DNA from: CAYGDP01 sp964348665 | GTDB lineage: Bacteria; Verrucomicrobiota; Verrucomicrobiia; Palsa-1439; CAYGDP01 | NCBI GenBank assembly: GCA_964348665.1 | Contig: CAYGDP010000014.1 | Coordinates: forward strand, 24,602-88,601 | Direction of reading: 5' to 3' | Length of the DNA: 64,000 nucleotides | Made by a program: the position numbers and the translations under genes | The notes under the pieces: generated by a model | Told to the model about the DNA's origin: nothing | Database searches by the model: none | Seen by the model: only the letters and a program-made list of their open reading frames with translations | In this document: in pieces, positions 8,020 through 16,253 of the stretch | How the letters are laid out: every line of letters begins with the position of its first letter | Numbering within the stretch: the stretch's first letter is position 1

Positions 8020-8958
8020 CTATTGAGCGGGTGATAGCCCCAACTCCTCCAGAAGTTTTATATCTTCGCTCGCTTCGGGATTCCCAGCGGTGAGCAGTTT
8101 ATTGCCGTAAAAGATCGAATTCGCTCCGGCAAAGAAACAAAGCGCCTGCGCCTCGCGCGAGAGGGCGGTGCGGCCTGCCGAAAGACGCACTTTAGCCTTC
8201 GGAAATGAAATGCGCGTCGTCGCGATTAGCCGCACCAGCTCGAACACGTCCACGGGCTTTTGATTATTCATCGGCGTGCCCGTTTGCGGCATGAGACAGT
8301 TGATCGGTACGCTTTCCGGCGGCGGGTCGAACCCTAGCAGCACTTCCAGCATTTTCAGGCGATCCAGCTCCGTTTCGCCCATGCCAATGATGCCACCACA
8401 GCAGACCGACATCCCCGCGTTTTGTACATGGCGAATGGTATTGAGCCGATCCTGAAACGAATGGGTCGTAACGATGTTCGGATAATATTCGGGACTAGTG
8501 TCGAGGTTGTGGTTGTAAGCGGTTACGCCCGCCTCTTTTAGCGCGCGCGCCGCGCCATCGGTAAGTTGGCCTAGCGTGACGCAGACTTCCATATCGAGTT
8601 TGCTCACCTCACGAACAGTTTCCAGCACCGATTCAAAATCCTTCGTGTCTTCTTTCACGCCCCGCCAAGCTGCGCCCATGCAAAACCGCGTTGTGCCATT
8701 TGCCTTGGCCTGCTTGGCAACTTGAACGATGTCCGCTGTCGGCATCAACCGTGAGGCCTCGACGTTCGTGTCGAAGCGCGCGCTCTGGGCGCAATACCCG
8801 CAATCCTCGCTGCACCCGCCTGTTTTGATCGAGAGCAACGTGCAAAGCTGCACCTCGTTGTCCTTCCAATGCTGGAGATAGACGGCGCGCGCCTGCGAAA
8901 TAAGATCGAAGAGGGGCTGGCGATATGTCGTTTCGAGTTGCTTAAGCCTTTGGTTCAT
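8020..8958 (-). CDS. bioB: Biotin synthase
   Basis: The 312-residue radical-SAM enzyme inserts sulfur into dethiobiotin. Cys49, Cys53 and Cys56 (GGCSEDCGYC) bind the SAM [4Fe-4S] cluster. Further expected blocks are present: RFCMGAAWRG, CVTLGQL, YNHNLDTSPEYY, CCGGIIGMGE and the C-terminal GANSIFYGNKLLT, which includes residues near the [2Fe-2S] site. Length is slightly below the E. coli enzyme. The ATG at 8958 is chosen; the in-frame extension upstream (rich in W, G, L and F) is encoded by the CA/GT repeat. No other bio gene is next to it. Confidence 0.95.
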   Translation of the reverse strand: MNQRLKQLETTYRQPLFDLISQARAVYLQHWKDNEVQLCTLLSIKTGGCSEDCGYCAQSARFDTNVEASRLMPTADIVQVAKQAKANGTTRFCMGAAWRGVKEDTKDFESVLETVREVSKLDMEVCVTLGQLTDGAARALKEAGVTAYNHNLDTSPEYYPNIVTTHSFQDRLNTIRHVQNAGMSVCCGGIIGMGETELDRLKMLEVLLGFDPPPESVPINCLMPQTGTPMNNQKPVDVFELVRLIATTRISFPKAKVRLSAGRTALSREAQALCFFAGANSIFYGNKLLTAGNPEASEDIKLLEELGLSPAQ

Positions 8959-8995
8959 CGCGAGGACAATAGCAGGCAACGTCTCAGGCCGCAAG

Positions 8996-9165
8996 AAACT
9001 CCAAATACCAAACCCCAAGCACCAAAGAAGCTCCAAGCTCCAATCCCAGATCTCAACAAATTTGGATTTTGGGTTTTGAAATTTCTTTGGAGTTTGCCCA
9101 TCCGCCGCTGCGGACGAGGTCTCGCTAAGCTGTTTGGCGGAGGGTTTGGAACTTGGAGTTTTCGC
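8996..9165. repeat. CA/GT heptamer inverted-repeat element, copy 2 (upstream of bioB)
   Basis: AAACTCCAAA at 8996-9005 pairs with TTTGGAGTTT at 9086-9095. Between them the core CAAACCCCAAGCACCAAA of copy 1 recurs. A second G/T-rich arm at 9129-9165 (GTTTGGCGGAG, then AACTTGGAGTTTT) matches the sequence before rbfA. Read leftwards, the G/T-rich arm precedes the bioB start. Confidence 0.75.
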
Positions 9166-9168
9166 CGC

Positions 9169-9927
9169 CTACATTCTGAGATAGGCGGCGATGGCTTCCC
9201 CTCCCAGCACGCAAAACTCGCATACATACAGCATTCCGGTCGCGGCCTGATTGTTCTTTGTCTTCGCCAAACGCAACACGAAGAACGCCAGCACCAAGGG
9301 CATTGCCAAACCCCACGCCACGCGCATCAGGACGAACATCGCGTCGGGTCCGAGCCATTGCTCGCGAATCGGCGCGCTCACTATTGCAAATTCTATCGCT
9401 GTCCACACTGTTCGAGAGATAATCGCCCATAAAAACAGCTTGCTGGCTTTGACCAAATGCTCGAACGACAAATTCCGCATGATCAAATACCAATGTCCGA
9501 GGATCATCGCAACAGTCGTTGCGCCTAGGAGAAAGGATCCGCTTGCCACGTTAGCTAGGAAAAAGTAACGCGGTGTAATTATCAGTTTAGCAGTTGTAAA
9601 AGGGCTAGCCGTGTACAAGATCAACACAGTGATGTTACCAACCGTATAGATTATGTTGGGGTTCCAATTCTCGCCCTTCATGGCTCGGCCCGCGTACACG
9701 GTCGCGATTCCCGCGCAAAGGACCGCCCCAAAGACGACTAAATCGGAAGATTGATACGAAAGTCCCCATCCAAGCCATGCAACTAGCAGCCAAAGGATTG
9801 CCGCAGAGATAAAATTGAAACGATGAAAGCTGCGTCGGATCTCTTTCGAGACAAAACAAAATGTGAATGCCACCGTTCCTAGCGCTAGCCTTCCCAAGAA
9901 CCAAATAGCAGTTAATCTTAGCTCCAT
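9169..9927 (-). CDS. Polytopic membrane protein of unknown function
   Basis: The 252-residue protein has about seven hydrophobic helices (roughly residues 5-25, 36-55, 63-81, 94-111, 122-146, 164-184, 199-218). There is no recognisable transporter or enzyme motif. Short loops carry RYFFLANVASGSFLLGATT and GHWYLIMRNLSFEHL; the GHWYL His/Trp pair within a helix is the most distinctive feature. Codon style and strand match neighbouring genes. The start at 9927 is directly adjacent to the stop of a doubtful small frame upstream. Function is not assigned. Confidence 0.65.
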   Translation of the reverse strand: MELRLTAIWFLGRLALGTVAFTFCFVSKEIRRSFHRFNFISAAILWLLVAWLGWGLSYQSSDLVVFGAVLCAGIATVYAGRAMKGENWNPNIIYTVGNITVLILYTASPFTTAKLIITPRYFFLANVASGSFLLGATTVAMILGHWYLIMRNLSFEHLVKASKLFLWAIISRTVWTAIEFAIVSAPIREQWLGPDAMFVLMRVAWGLAMPLVLAFFVLRLAKTKNNQAATGMLYVCEFCVLGGEAIAAYLRM

Positions 9928-9982
9928 CTACACCACCACTCCTCTCAGCGCGGCCACGACAAATTCTTCATTCAATCCGGTT

Positions 9983-10041
9983 GTAGGCCGCCTGACTTCA
10001 GGCGGCGTCGGGTTTTCGCCGCGTGGGGGCACGCGGCCTAC
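9983..10041. repeat. REP-like double hairpin
   Basis: The 59-base unit is bounded by GTAGGCCGC and GCGGCCTAC, a perfect 9-base inverted repeat. Inside are two hairpins: GCCGCCTGA/TCAGGCGGC with a 2-base loop, and GCCGCGTG/CACGCGGC with a 4-base loop. The overall shape is that of paired REP sequences (REPIN-like). Only one complete copy was found in the window. Confidence 0.75.
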
Positions 10042-10107
10042 AATCTGCACATTCATCTCCAGATTCTCCTTGGCGCGTTGCAGCTTCCTCCGGCTCAATC
10101 GAAGAGC

Positions 10108-10143
10108 AATTCGTTTGTGTTTTTTGTGCATTTTTGTGGCCAT
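10108..10143. repeat. GCCACAAAAA-type repeat, copy 1
   Basis: TTTGTGTTTTTTGTGCATTT then TTGTGGCCAT, read on the plus strand, is built from TTTTTGTG units. Related units occur at 11079-11116 and 13543-13590. It lies just after the stop of the L,D-transpeptidase gene. Confidence 0.45.
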
Positions 10144-10148
10144 GAAAA

Positions 10149-11120
10149 TCATTCCGCCTCCACGAACACAGGCGTGCCAGCGCTAATCATCTTTGCCAAT
10201 CGCTCGGCGTTCCAGTTGGCCAGCCGAAAACAGCCGTGGCTCTCCGTTTTGCCGATGTCTTCCGGCTTGGGCGTGCCGTGAATGCCGTAGCCCGATAGAG
10301 GTTGTAGATCGCCTTCTGGTCGCCCCAGCGAAATCCACATCGAACCAACGGGATTGTTCGGTCCGGGTGGAATGATCAACTTGCCCTGGATTTCACGCGC
10401 CTCCGCCGATTCCGGAAAGACAGCGGGATCAAACGTGTAATTCGGGCGCGGCGCAAACGCGATCACGCGCAACTCGCCAACCGGCACGCGGGCTTTGTCG
10501 CGTCCGATGGAACAAGGAAACAGCGCCACGATTTTATCGGATCCGTCGAACGCAGCGATGATTTTCTTGGAAAGACTGATCCGCACTTTCGCGGCGGCGG
10601 GAAAATCGGTTGGCGCGCTGACGTTTGGGACTCGCAAGCTGGAAGCTTGCGCCACATTATTCCAATCTACCGCCGGATTGAGCGTGCGGATGAAATCCTG
10701 CGTTGCATGAGATTTTTCCGCAACCAGTTCCAGAATCGTCTCGTAGGGCATCGTGCTCTGCTTCGCGCGCTCGCGCCAGCTTTCGGGCGCGCGACCAATA
10801 CTGGCGAGATCTTCAGCGGTCACGGCGTACTCCGCGAAAGCCGTCGCTGCAAAGGTTTCATCCATTCCCAGCGATGCTTTTGTCATGGGGCCGACCTTGC
10901 CATCGGGTTTCAAGTCGTTGGCCTCCTGCCAAGCGACGATGGCCAGTTGAGTGCGGGAGCCGAGCTTGCCGTCAATGCAACCGGGCGAGAAAAGTTTTTG
11001 ATCGAGTGCGATCTGCCAAAGGGCGATCTCGCCACGCGTCTTGTCCGTCACGGTGGACGGTTCTTGCCCGAATGATTGTATGGCCACGAAAAACACAAAG
11101 AAACACGATAAATAATGCAT
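10149..11120 (-). CDS. Secreted L,D-transpeptidase (YkuD) with peptidoglycan-binding domain
   Basis: The 323-residue exported enzyme makes 3-3 peptidoglycan cross-links or anchors lipoproteins. A signal peptide (1-19) is followed by a PGB_1-type domain (about 28-85, CIDGKLGSRTQLAIVAWQ) and a C-terminal YkuD domain whose catalytic site is YGIHGTPK plus SHGCFR, with His281, Ser294-His295-Gly296, Cys297 and Arg299. Two oddities are visible. The signal-peptide core CFFVFFVAIQ is encoded by a GCCACAAAAA-type repeat read backwards. Residues 157-163 (AQASSLR) are encoded by a small palindromic repeat at 10638-10660 in the interdomain linker. The ATG at 11120 gives a normal export signal; the in-frame extension upstream is repeat sequence. 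Confidence 0.88.
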   Translation of the reverse strand: MHYLSCFFVFFVAIQSFGQEPSTVTDKTRGEIALWQIALDQKLFSPGCIDGKLGSRTQLAIVAWQEANDLKPDGKVGPMTKASLGMDETFAATAFAEYAVTAEDLASIGRAPESWRERAKQSTMPYETILELVAEKSHATQDFIRTLNPAVDWNNVAQASSLRVPNVSAPTDFPAAAKVRISLSKKIIAAFDGSDKIVALFPCSIGRDKARVPVGELRVIAFAPRPNYTFDPAVFPESAEAREIQGKLIIPPGPNNPVGSMWISLGRPEGDLQPLSGYGIHGTPKPEDIGKTESHGCFRLANWNAERLAKMISAGTPVFVEAE

Positions 11121-11175
11121 TCGGGCGTATTCATAACCGCGAATGGACGCGAATTCACGCGGAATATTCGTGTCG
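11079..11175. repeat. Composite GCCACAAAAA plus CGCGAAT repeat covering the L,D-transpeptidase start
   Basis: ATGGCCACGAAAAACACAAA and the following AACACGATAAA (11080-11115) belong to the GCCACAAAAA family; ACCGCGAATGGACGCGAATT and CACGCGGAATATTCG (11138-11173) belong to the CGCGAAT family. The first part encodes the signal peptide of the transpeptidase on the other strand. Confidence 0.55.
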
Positions 11176-11307
11176 TGTTCGGAGTTCACTCTTTAGCGTG
11201 ATCATTTCGAGCCGAAATTCCAAGCATCAGGTTATTTGTGCCCTCCAAAAGGCTTGGCGGGTAAACTTTTTTGTGGCTAAATCGCCGATATGGACATTCC
11301 CTCCACC

Positions 11308-12330
11308 ATGAAAGCTGCGGTCTATCGCGGGCGCGACGATGTGCGCATCGAGACCGTGTCTGTGCCGCGCATCGGCCGAGGCGAATTACTCGTCCGCGTA
11401 GAATCGTGCGGGGTATGCGGCACGGATTTGAAGAAGATTCATTTTGCCACCGTCGAACCGCCGCGGATTTTTGGCCACGAAATCGCGGGCACAATCGTGG
11501 AACTGGGTGAAAAGCTGGAAGGATGGAAGATTGGCGACCGGGTGGTGGTGCATCATCACGCCGCTTGTGGCAAATGTGATGCGTGCAAGCGCAAGACGTT
11601 TACCGATTGCCCCATGTTCGCGCAGACGGGTACGACGGCGGGGTTCGAACCAGCGGGCGGCGGGTTCGCGCAGTTCATTCGCGTGATGCCGTGGATCGTT
11701 GAGCGCGGCCTAATCAAGATTCCGCGCGAAGTCAGCGCCGACGAGGCTTGTCTCGTTGAGCCAGTCAACACCGTACTCAAAGCGGTCGAAACGCTCTCCC
11801 CGAAACGCGGTGAGCGAGTTGTCGTCATCGGTCAAGGACCAATCGGATTGATATTCACCCAGATTTTGCGGGGACGCAGCGTTCAGGTTATTGCGCTCGA
11901 TTTGTTGGAGTCTCGCCTGGCCGTGGCGCGGCGATTCGGAGCGGTTAAAGTTTATCGGGCGGATCGTGAGTTGCTCAAGCTCGATGCTGACGTGGCGGTT
12001 GTAACCGTCCCGAGCGCGAAGGCGGTCGAGCAGGCGTTGTCGCTGGTTCGTGCTGGCGGACGCGTATTGCTCTTTGCGCACACGAAGCGGGGAGATGTAT
12101 TGACCATTGATCCCTCGGCAGTTTGCGTGGACGAGAAACAATTGATTGGAAGTTACAGCGCGTCGCCGCGATGGCAGAGCGAGGCGGCGCGATTGATTTT
12201 TCAGCGCAAAATCAACGTACGCGACATGATTACCCATCGGTTCCCGCTCGAGCAGATTGGCGAGGCGATCAAGCTGGCGAGCAACCCGACGGAGCGGTCG
12301 TTGAAGATTGTTGTGAAACCAAACGGATGA
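11308..12330 (+). CDS. Zinc-dependent MDR alcohol/polyol dehydrogenase, paralog 1
   Basis: The 340-residue medium-chain dehydrogenase oxidises an alcohol with NAD(P). Catalytic zinc ligands are Cys37 (CGVCGTD), His57-Glu58 (GHE) and probably Glu151. Four structural-zinc cysteines are at 87, 90, 93 and 101. The Rossmann motif is GQGPIG (175-180). The style is that of sorbitol/threonine dehydrogenase-like proteins; the substrate cannot be named. An in-frame ATG at 11290 would add six residues; 11308 gives the usual MKAAVY start. The next gene is a diverged paralog in the same direction, separated by a repeat element, so the two may act on successive or alternative substrates. Confidence 0.85.
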   Translation: MKAAVYRGRDDVRIETVSVPRIGRGELLVRVESCGVCGTDLKKIHFATVEPPRIFGHEIAGTIVELGEKLEGWKIGDRVVVHHHAACGKCDACKRKTFTDCPMFAQTGTTAGFEPAGGGFAQFIRVMPWIVERGLIKIPREVSADEACLVEPVNTVLKAVETLSPKRGERVVVIGQGPIGLIFTQILRGRSVQVIALDLLESRLAVARRFGAVKVYRADRELLKLDADVAVVTVPSAKAVEQALSLVRAGGRVLLFAHTKRGDVLTIDPSAVCVDEKQLIGSYSASPRWQSEAARLIFQRKINVRDMITHRFPLEQIGEAIKLASNPTERSLKIVVKPNG

Positions 12331-12332
12331 AA

Positions 12333-12465
12333 AAACTTCAAACTTCAAACTTCAAGCTTCAGGGAAGCCTCAAGCCTCAAGCTTCAACCCGCGCAGTTGC
12401 AATTAGGTGTTGGGTATTGAGTATTCAATGGAGCTTGGGTTTTGGGGTTTGGGGTTTCTGCGCGA
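12333..12465. repeat. CA/GT heptamer inverted-repeat element, copy 3
   Basis: The left half is tandem AAACTTC/AAGCTTC units at 12333-12389, including CTTCAGGGAAGCCTCAA, an exact 17-mer shared with copy 5. The right half at 12430-12460 is TTGGGTTTTGGGG, then TTTGGGGTTT. The second MDR gene starts eight bases after it. Confidence 0.75.
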
Positions 12466-12472
12466 GGACGGC

Positions 12473-13540
12473 ATGAGCGATACGATGCTCGCCGCGATTC
12501 TCTACGGCAAAGAGGATGTTCGCCTTGAACAAATCCCCATTCCTCGCGCAGACACAGGCGAGGTTGTGGTGCGGATCGAGAATGCGCTGACCTGCGGGAC
12601 GGATTTGAAGGTGTATCAGCGCGGCTATCACGCGCGGATGATCCAACCGCCCAGCGTATTCGGGCACGAGTTCGCGGGAGTGGTGGCGGAGGTAGGCGGA
12701 AGAGTGGAAGGCTGGAAGATTGGAGATCGCGTGGTGGCGGCCAATTCCGCGCCGTGCGGAGCGTGCTACTACTGCCAGCGGGAGCAGGAGAATCTATGCG
12801 ACGATCTGGTGTGGCTCAATGGCGCGTACGCGCAGTTCATTAAAGTGCCGCCGCGGATTGTGGAGAAAAATTTGTTGAAGATTCCGACGTCGCTGTCGTT
12901 CAAGGCAGCGGCATTAGTTGAACCGCTGGCGTGTGCCGTCAGAGGTGCACGCGACGTGCACCTTGGGAAGGATGAATTAGGAGGGATGAAGGATGAAGTG
13001 ATTATTGTTGGGGCAGGCCCATTGGGATTATTGTTCCTTTGCATCGCCAAACACGCGGGAGCGCGTATGATTGTTGTTGGCAAAGGCGCGGTACGAATGG
13101 AAGCTGCCAAGCGACTCGGCGCGGATGCAGTGATTGATTCATCGAACGCGGATTGGATAAAAGCAGCTAAATCTTTCACAGACGCACAGAAAGGCGCAGA
13201 CATCGTGATCGAAGCTGTTGGCAAACCGGAGACATGGGAGGCGGCGATTTCACTGGCACGCAAAGGCGGACGCGTGAATCTCTTCGGCGGTTGTCCGGCG
13301 GGGATGACGGCACGTTTCGACACGACGACGCTGCACTACGGCGATCTGACGCTGCGGTCGAGCTTTCATCATACGCCGGGCGATGTGCGGCGAGCGCTAG
13401 CCTTGTTGGAACAAGGCGTCGTTCGCGCGGAAGATTTTGTGAGTGATGAAAAGCCGCTGAGCGAACTGCCGAAGCTCTTGGCGACAATGGTACGGGAGAA
13501 GAGCGGCGTAAAAACAGCGATACTTCCGCCGAGAGAATGA
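12473..13540 (+). CDS. Zinc-dependent MDR alcohol/polyol dehydrogenase, paralog 2
   Basis: The 355-residue dehydrogenase is a diverged paralog of the preceding gene. Catalytic zinc ligands are Cys41 (LTCGTD), His65-Glu66 (GHE) and probably Glu150; structural-zinc cysteines are at 95, 98, 101 and 109. The nucleotide-binding motif is GAGPLG (180-185). Between the catalytic and Rossmann regions, DVHLGKDELGGMKDE (161-175) is encoded by a palindrome (GTGCACGCGACGTGCAC) plus GGATGAA repeats, probably an in-frame repeat insertion in a loop. The ATG at 12473 is chosen because upstream sequence is repeat. The stop overlaps the next ATG (ATGA). Confidence 0.85.
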   Translation: MSDTMLAAILYGKEDVRLEQIPIPRADTGEVVVRIENALTCGTDLKVYQRGYHARMIQPPSVFGHEFAGVVAEVGGRVEGWKIGDRVVAANSAPCGACYYCQREQENLCDDLVWLNGAYAQFIKVPPRIVEKNLLKIPTSLSFKAAALVEPLACAVRGARDVHLGKDELGGMKDEVIIVGAGPLGLLFLCIAKHAGARMIVVGKGAVRMEAAKRLGADAVIDSSNADWIKAAKSFTDAQKGADIVIEAVGKPETWEAAISLARKGGRVNLFGGCPAGMTARFDTTTLHYGDLTLRSSFHHTPGDVRRALALLEQGVVRAEDFVSDEKPLSELPKLLATMVREKSGVKTAILPPRE

Positions 13541-13851
13541 AGATGGCCACAAAAAGACACAAAATATCACCCGCGAAACACGCAAAAGAAGGCGAAAATC
13601 TTTCGTGTATTTCGCGTAATTCGCGGGAACCGATTTTAATTCGGGTTCAACCACGGGCGAAGCGGAACGCGGTGGTGGCGGACGCAAGCGGGGCATTGAA
13701 AGTTTACGTGACCGCCCCGCCCGAAGATGGCCGTGCCAACGAGGCAGTCATCGAATTGCTCGCCGAGCATTTCGGCGTCAAACGTCGGCAGATCGAGATC
13801 GTATCGGGGGAAAAATGTCGGGAGAAGGTGGTGAGAATAGACCGCGAATAA
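13537..13851 (+). CDS. DUF167 (YggU) family protein
   Basis: The 104-residue protein has the whole DUF167 domain at about 32-102: ILIRVQPRAKRN, ALKVYVTAPPEDGRANEAVIELL, VKRRQIEIVSGEKCREK. Family function is unknown; members are small basic cytoplasmic proteins. The first 30 residues are encoded by GCCACAAAAA- and CGAAACACG-type repeats and are not part of the domain. The start chosen is the ATG that overlaps the stop of the dehydrogenase gene, but the real start may be later, and a non-ATG codon cannot be excluded. Co-transcription with the dehydrogenase is likely. Confidence 0.75.
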   Translation: MKMATKRHKISPAKHAKEGENLSCISRNSREPILIRVQPRAKRNAVVADASGALKVYVTAPPEDGRANEAVIELLAEHFGVKRRQIEIVSGEKCREKVVRIDRE

Positions 13852-13902
13852 CCGCTTATGGACACTGATATTCGCGCTGATTCAAGTTCATTCGCGGTTT
13901 AA
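13842..13902. repeat. CGCGAAT-type repeat, copy 3
   Basis: CCGCGAATAACCGC, GATATTCGCGCTGATTC and TTCATTCGCGGTTT follow each other right at the 3' end of the DUF167 gene. The outer CCGCGAAT/ATTCGCGG can pair over about 55 bases. Confidence 0.5.
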
Positions 13903-13985
13903 ATTTCGTCCAGTAGCTCGAGGAGCACGGGCCAGTTGATTTCGTGGCGGTTGATTTGCGCCCCAATTTCCGCTAGGGATGGGTT

Positions 13986-14828
13986 GTGATTTGGCGAGGG
14001 AAAAATTTCAATTTCGATTTCGCGGACGATCGCGCTCTGGTGATGGGTGTGCTGAACGTGACGCCGGATTCGTTTTCGGATGGCGGGAAGTTTGCGGAGC
14101 CGATGGCGGCGGAAACGCGCGCGTTCGAGATGGCGGCGCAGGGTGCGGATTTGATTGATATCGGCGGGGAGAGCACACGGCCGGGCGCGACTCCCGTGAG
14201 CGCAGAGGAAGAGCTGCGGCGCGTGTTGCCGGTGATTGAGAGACTCGTGGCGCTGAAATTTCCGCTGCCGATCTCGATTGATACCTACAAGGCTAGAGTG
14301 GCGCGGGAAGTGCTGTCGGCCGGCGCGGCGATCGTCAATGACATCTCGGCGGGAAACGATCCGGAGATGTTCGGTGTGGTGCGCGATGCTGACGCCGGGC
14401 TGATTCTGATGCATATGCTCGGGACGCCGCAAACGATGCAGAAAAATCCCCAATACGGTGAAGTGGTCGGCGAAATTGTCGAGGTTTTGTCTGCGCGGTT
14501 GCAAGCGGCGCGTGACGCGGGAATTGCGGGGGAGCGATTGGCGGTTGACCCCGGTCTCGGTTTCGGCAAGACTGTGGAGCACAACTTGGAAATCATCGCA
14601 CGGCTGGGCGAGCTGCGCGGTCTTGGCTGTCCGATTTTGTCGGGTCCGTCGCGCAAATCGTTTGTTCGCAAAACCGTCGGCGAGACTCCCGTGGCGGTAT
14701 TGGGAGGCACGATGGCAGCGGTGGCGACGTCGGTCTTGAACGGCGCGCGAATTGTCCGCGTCCATGATGTCGAGGTGATTGTGCCGATGACGAAACTGCT
14801 GGCGCAGTTTCGGAAGAGGGAAGGATGA
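13986..14828 (+). CDS. folP: Dihydropteroate synthase
   Basis: The 280-residue TIM-barrel enzyme joins p-aminobenzoate and pterin diphosphate in folate synthesis. The signature GVLNVTPDSFSDGG is near residue 20, followed by GGESTRPG, ISIDTYKARVA, VNDISAG, HMLGTP, VDPGLGFGKT and GPSRKSF, all in the normal order. The start is a GTG at 13986; there is no better ATG before the signature. glmM follows after ten bases, a folP-glmM pairing known from many bacteria. The spacer contains GGATGAAG-type repeat units. Confidence 0.93.
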   Translation: MIWRGKNFNFDFADDRALVMGVLNVTPDSFSDGGKFAEPMAAETRAFEMAAQGADLIDIGGESTRPGATPVSAEEELRRVLPVIERLVALKFPLPISIDTYKARVAREVLSAGAAIVNDISAGNDPEMFGVVRDADAGLILMHMLGTPQTMQKNPQYGEVVGEIVEVLSARLQAARDAGIAGERLAVDPGLGFGKTVEHNLEIIARLGELRGLGCPILSGPSRKSFVRKTVGETPVAVLGGTMAAVATSVLNGARIVRVHDVEVIVPMTKLLAQFRKREG

Positions 14829-14838
14829 AGAGCGAAGG

Positions 14839-16218
14839 ATGAAAAAAGAGATTCAGAGACAAAAATTATTTGGGACCGACGGGGTTCGCGGCGTGGCGAA
14901 CATCGAGCCGGTGACGGCGGAGACGGCGTTGAAGCTGGGTCGCGCGGCGGCGTTTATTTTCAAGAGCGGCAAGAGCCGAGACCGGGTGCGTCACAGGATT
15001 GTCATCGGCAAAGACACGCGGTTGTCGGGATACATGATTGAGAACGCGATGACGGCCGGGATCCTCTCGATGGGAGTGGACGTGCTGCTCATCGGTCCGT
15101 TGCCGTCGCCCGGCACGGCGTACATCACGCGCAGTCTGCGCGCGGACGCGGGGGTGATGATCACCGCCTCGCACAATCCGTACGAGGACAACGGGATCAA
15201 ATTTTTTCGTCATGACGGCTACAAACTGGACGACAAAGTGGAGCGGCGGATTGAGGGATTGGTGTTCAGCGGGGAAGTGGACGATATCCGTCCGACAGCG
15301 ACGGAGATTGGGAAAGCAGCGCGCATAGACGATGCCTTGGGTCGGTACATTGAATTCGCCAAGAGCAGTTTTCCGCGCGGAATGACATTGGAAGGGATGA
15401 AGGTGGTGGTGGACGCGGCGAATGGCGCGGCGTACAAAAGTTCGCCCTGTGTCCTGCGCGAGTTGGGCGCGGAATTGATTGAGCTTGGGAACACGCCGGA
15501 CGGCACGAACATTAACGAGGGCGGCAGTTTACATCCGGAAGCGATGCAAACGGCGGTGCGACATCATGGGGCGCACGTTGGGATCGCGCATGATGGAGAC
15601 GCCGATCGGGTGGCCATGTGCGATGAGAATGGCGCGATTGTGGATGGCGACGAAATTCTAGCGATCGCGGCGCTGGAAATGCTGCGGGAAGGGACACTGG
15701 CAAAAAAAACGCTCGTGGCTACGGTGATGAGCAATTTCGGGTTGGACGAGACCCTGGAAAAGTCGGGTGGGCGGGTGGTGCGCACGCCAGTGGGAGATAA
15801 AAATGTGATTGATGAAATGGTACGGCTCGACGCGAACCTCGGCGGCGAGCAAAGCGGTCATATCGTTTTTCGCGATTGGACGACGGCGGGCGACGGACTC
15901 ATCAGCGCCCTGCAAATCCTGAGGATCATGCGCGCCAGCGGCAAACCCTTGAGCGAATTGCGACAGTGTTTGAAGCGATATCCGCAAGTGGTTGTGAACG
16001 TCCGGGTGCGGGAGAAACCGCCGCTGGAAGACATGCCGGACGTGATGAAACAATTGCGCGAAGCGGAAAAGAAACTGGCGAAACACGGGCGGGTATTGCT
16101 CCGTTATTCGGGCACCGAACCAGTCGCCCGCGTGCTCGTCGAGGGGCAGGAAATCGGCGAGATCGAGGTTCTCGCAAACAAAATCTCAAACGCGCTGAAG
16201 CAAAAGATCGGCGAGTGA
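14839..16218 (+). CDS. glmM: Phosphoglucosamine mutase
   Basis: The 459-residue alpha-D-phosphohexomutase converts glucosamine-6-phosphate to glucosamine-1-phosphate for peptidoglycan precursors. FGTDGVRG is at 11-18, the phosphoserine loop TASHNP has Ser111, DGDADR is the magnesium loop, GGEQSGH binds the sugar and RYSGTEP binds phosphate. Length is normal. The C-terminal domain is complete, and the gene ends 35 bases before the convergent large secreted-protein gene. It is the second gene after folP. Confidence 0.95.
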   Translation: MKKEIQRQKLFGTDGVRGVANIEPVTAETALKLGRAAAFIFKSGKSRDRVRHRIVIGKDTRLSGYMIENAMTAGILSMGVDVLLIGPLPSPGTAYITRSLRADAGVMITASHNPYEDNGIKFFRHDGYKLDDKVERRIEGLVFSGEVDDIRPTATEIGKAARIDDALGRYIEFAKSSFPRGMTLEGMKVVVDAANGAAYKSSPCVLRELGAELIELGNTPDGTNINEGGSLHPEAMQTAVRHHGAHVGIAHDGDADRVAMCDENGAIVDGDEILAIAALEMLREGTLAKKTLVATVMSNFGLDETLEKSGGRVVRTPVGDKNVIDEMVRLDANLGGEQSGHIVFRDWTTAGDGLISALQILRIMRASGKPLSELRQCLKRYPQVVVNVRVREKPPLEDMPDVMKQLREAEKKLAKHGRVLLRYSGTEPVARVLVEGQEIGEIEVLANKISNALKQKIGE

Positions 16219-16253
16219 CAGAGCACGATTTTCTTTCTCACGCCGATTTTAAA

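Larger units (their letters stand above)
9928..10143 (-). other. Doubtful small frame made of repeats
   Basis: A leftward frame of about 71 residues (from the ATG at 10143) ends with TAG directly before the next gene's ATG. Its N-terminus, MATKMHKKHK, is the translation of a GCCACAAAAA-type repeat and its middle is the translation of a REP-like double hairpin. I therefore read the interval mainly as repeat sequence, although the exact abutment to the next gene leaves a small chance of translation. Confidence 0.3.

Noticed and set aside
13899..14765. 288-residue leftward frame antisense to folP, ending in a protein-like stretch (EIGAQINRHEINWPVLLELL)
   Set aside because: Nearly all of it is the complement of folP; the appealing C-terminus has no start codon of its own outside folP. 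It could be a remnant but cannot be supported.
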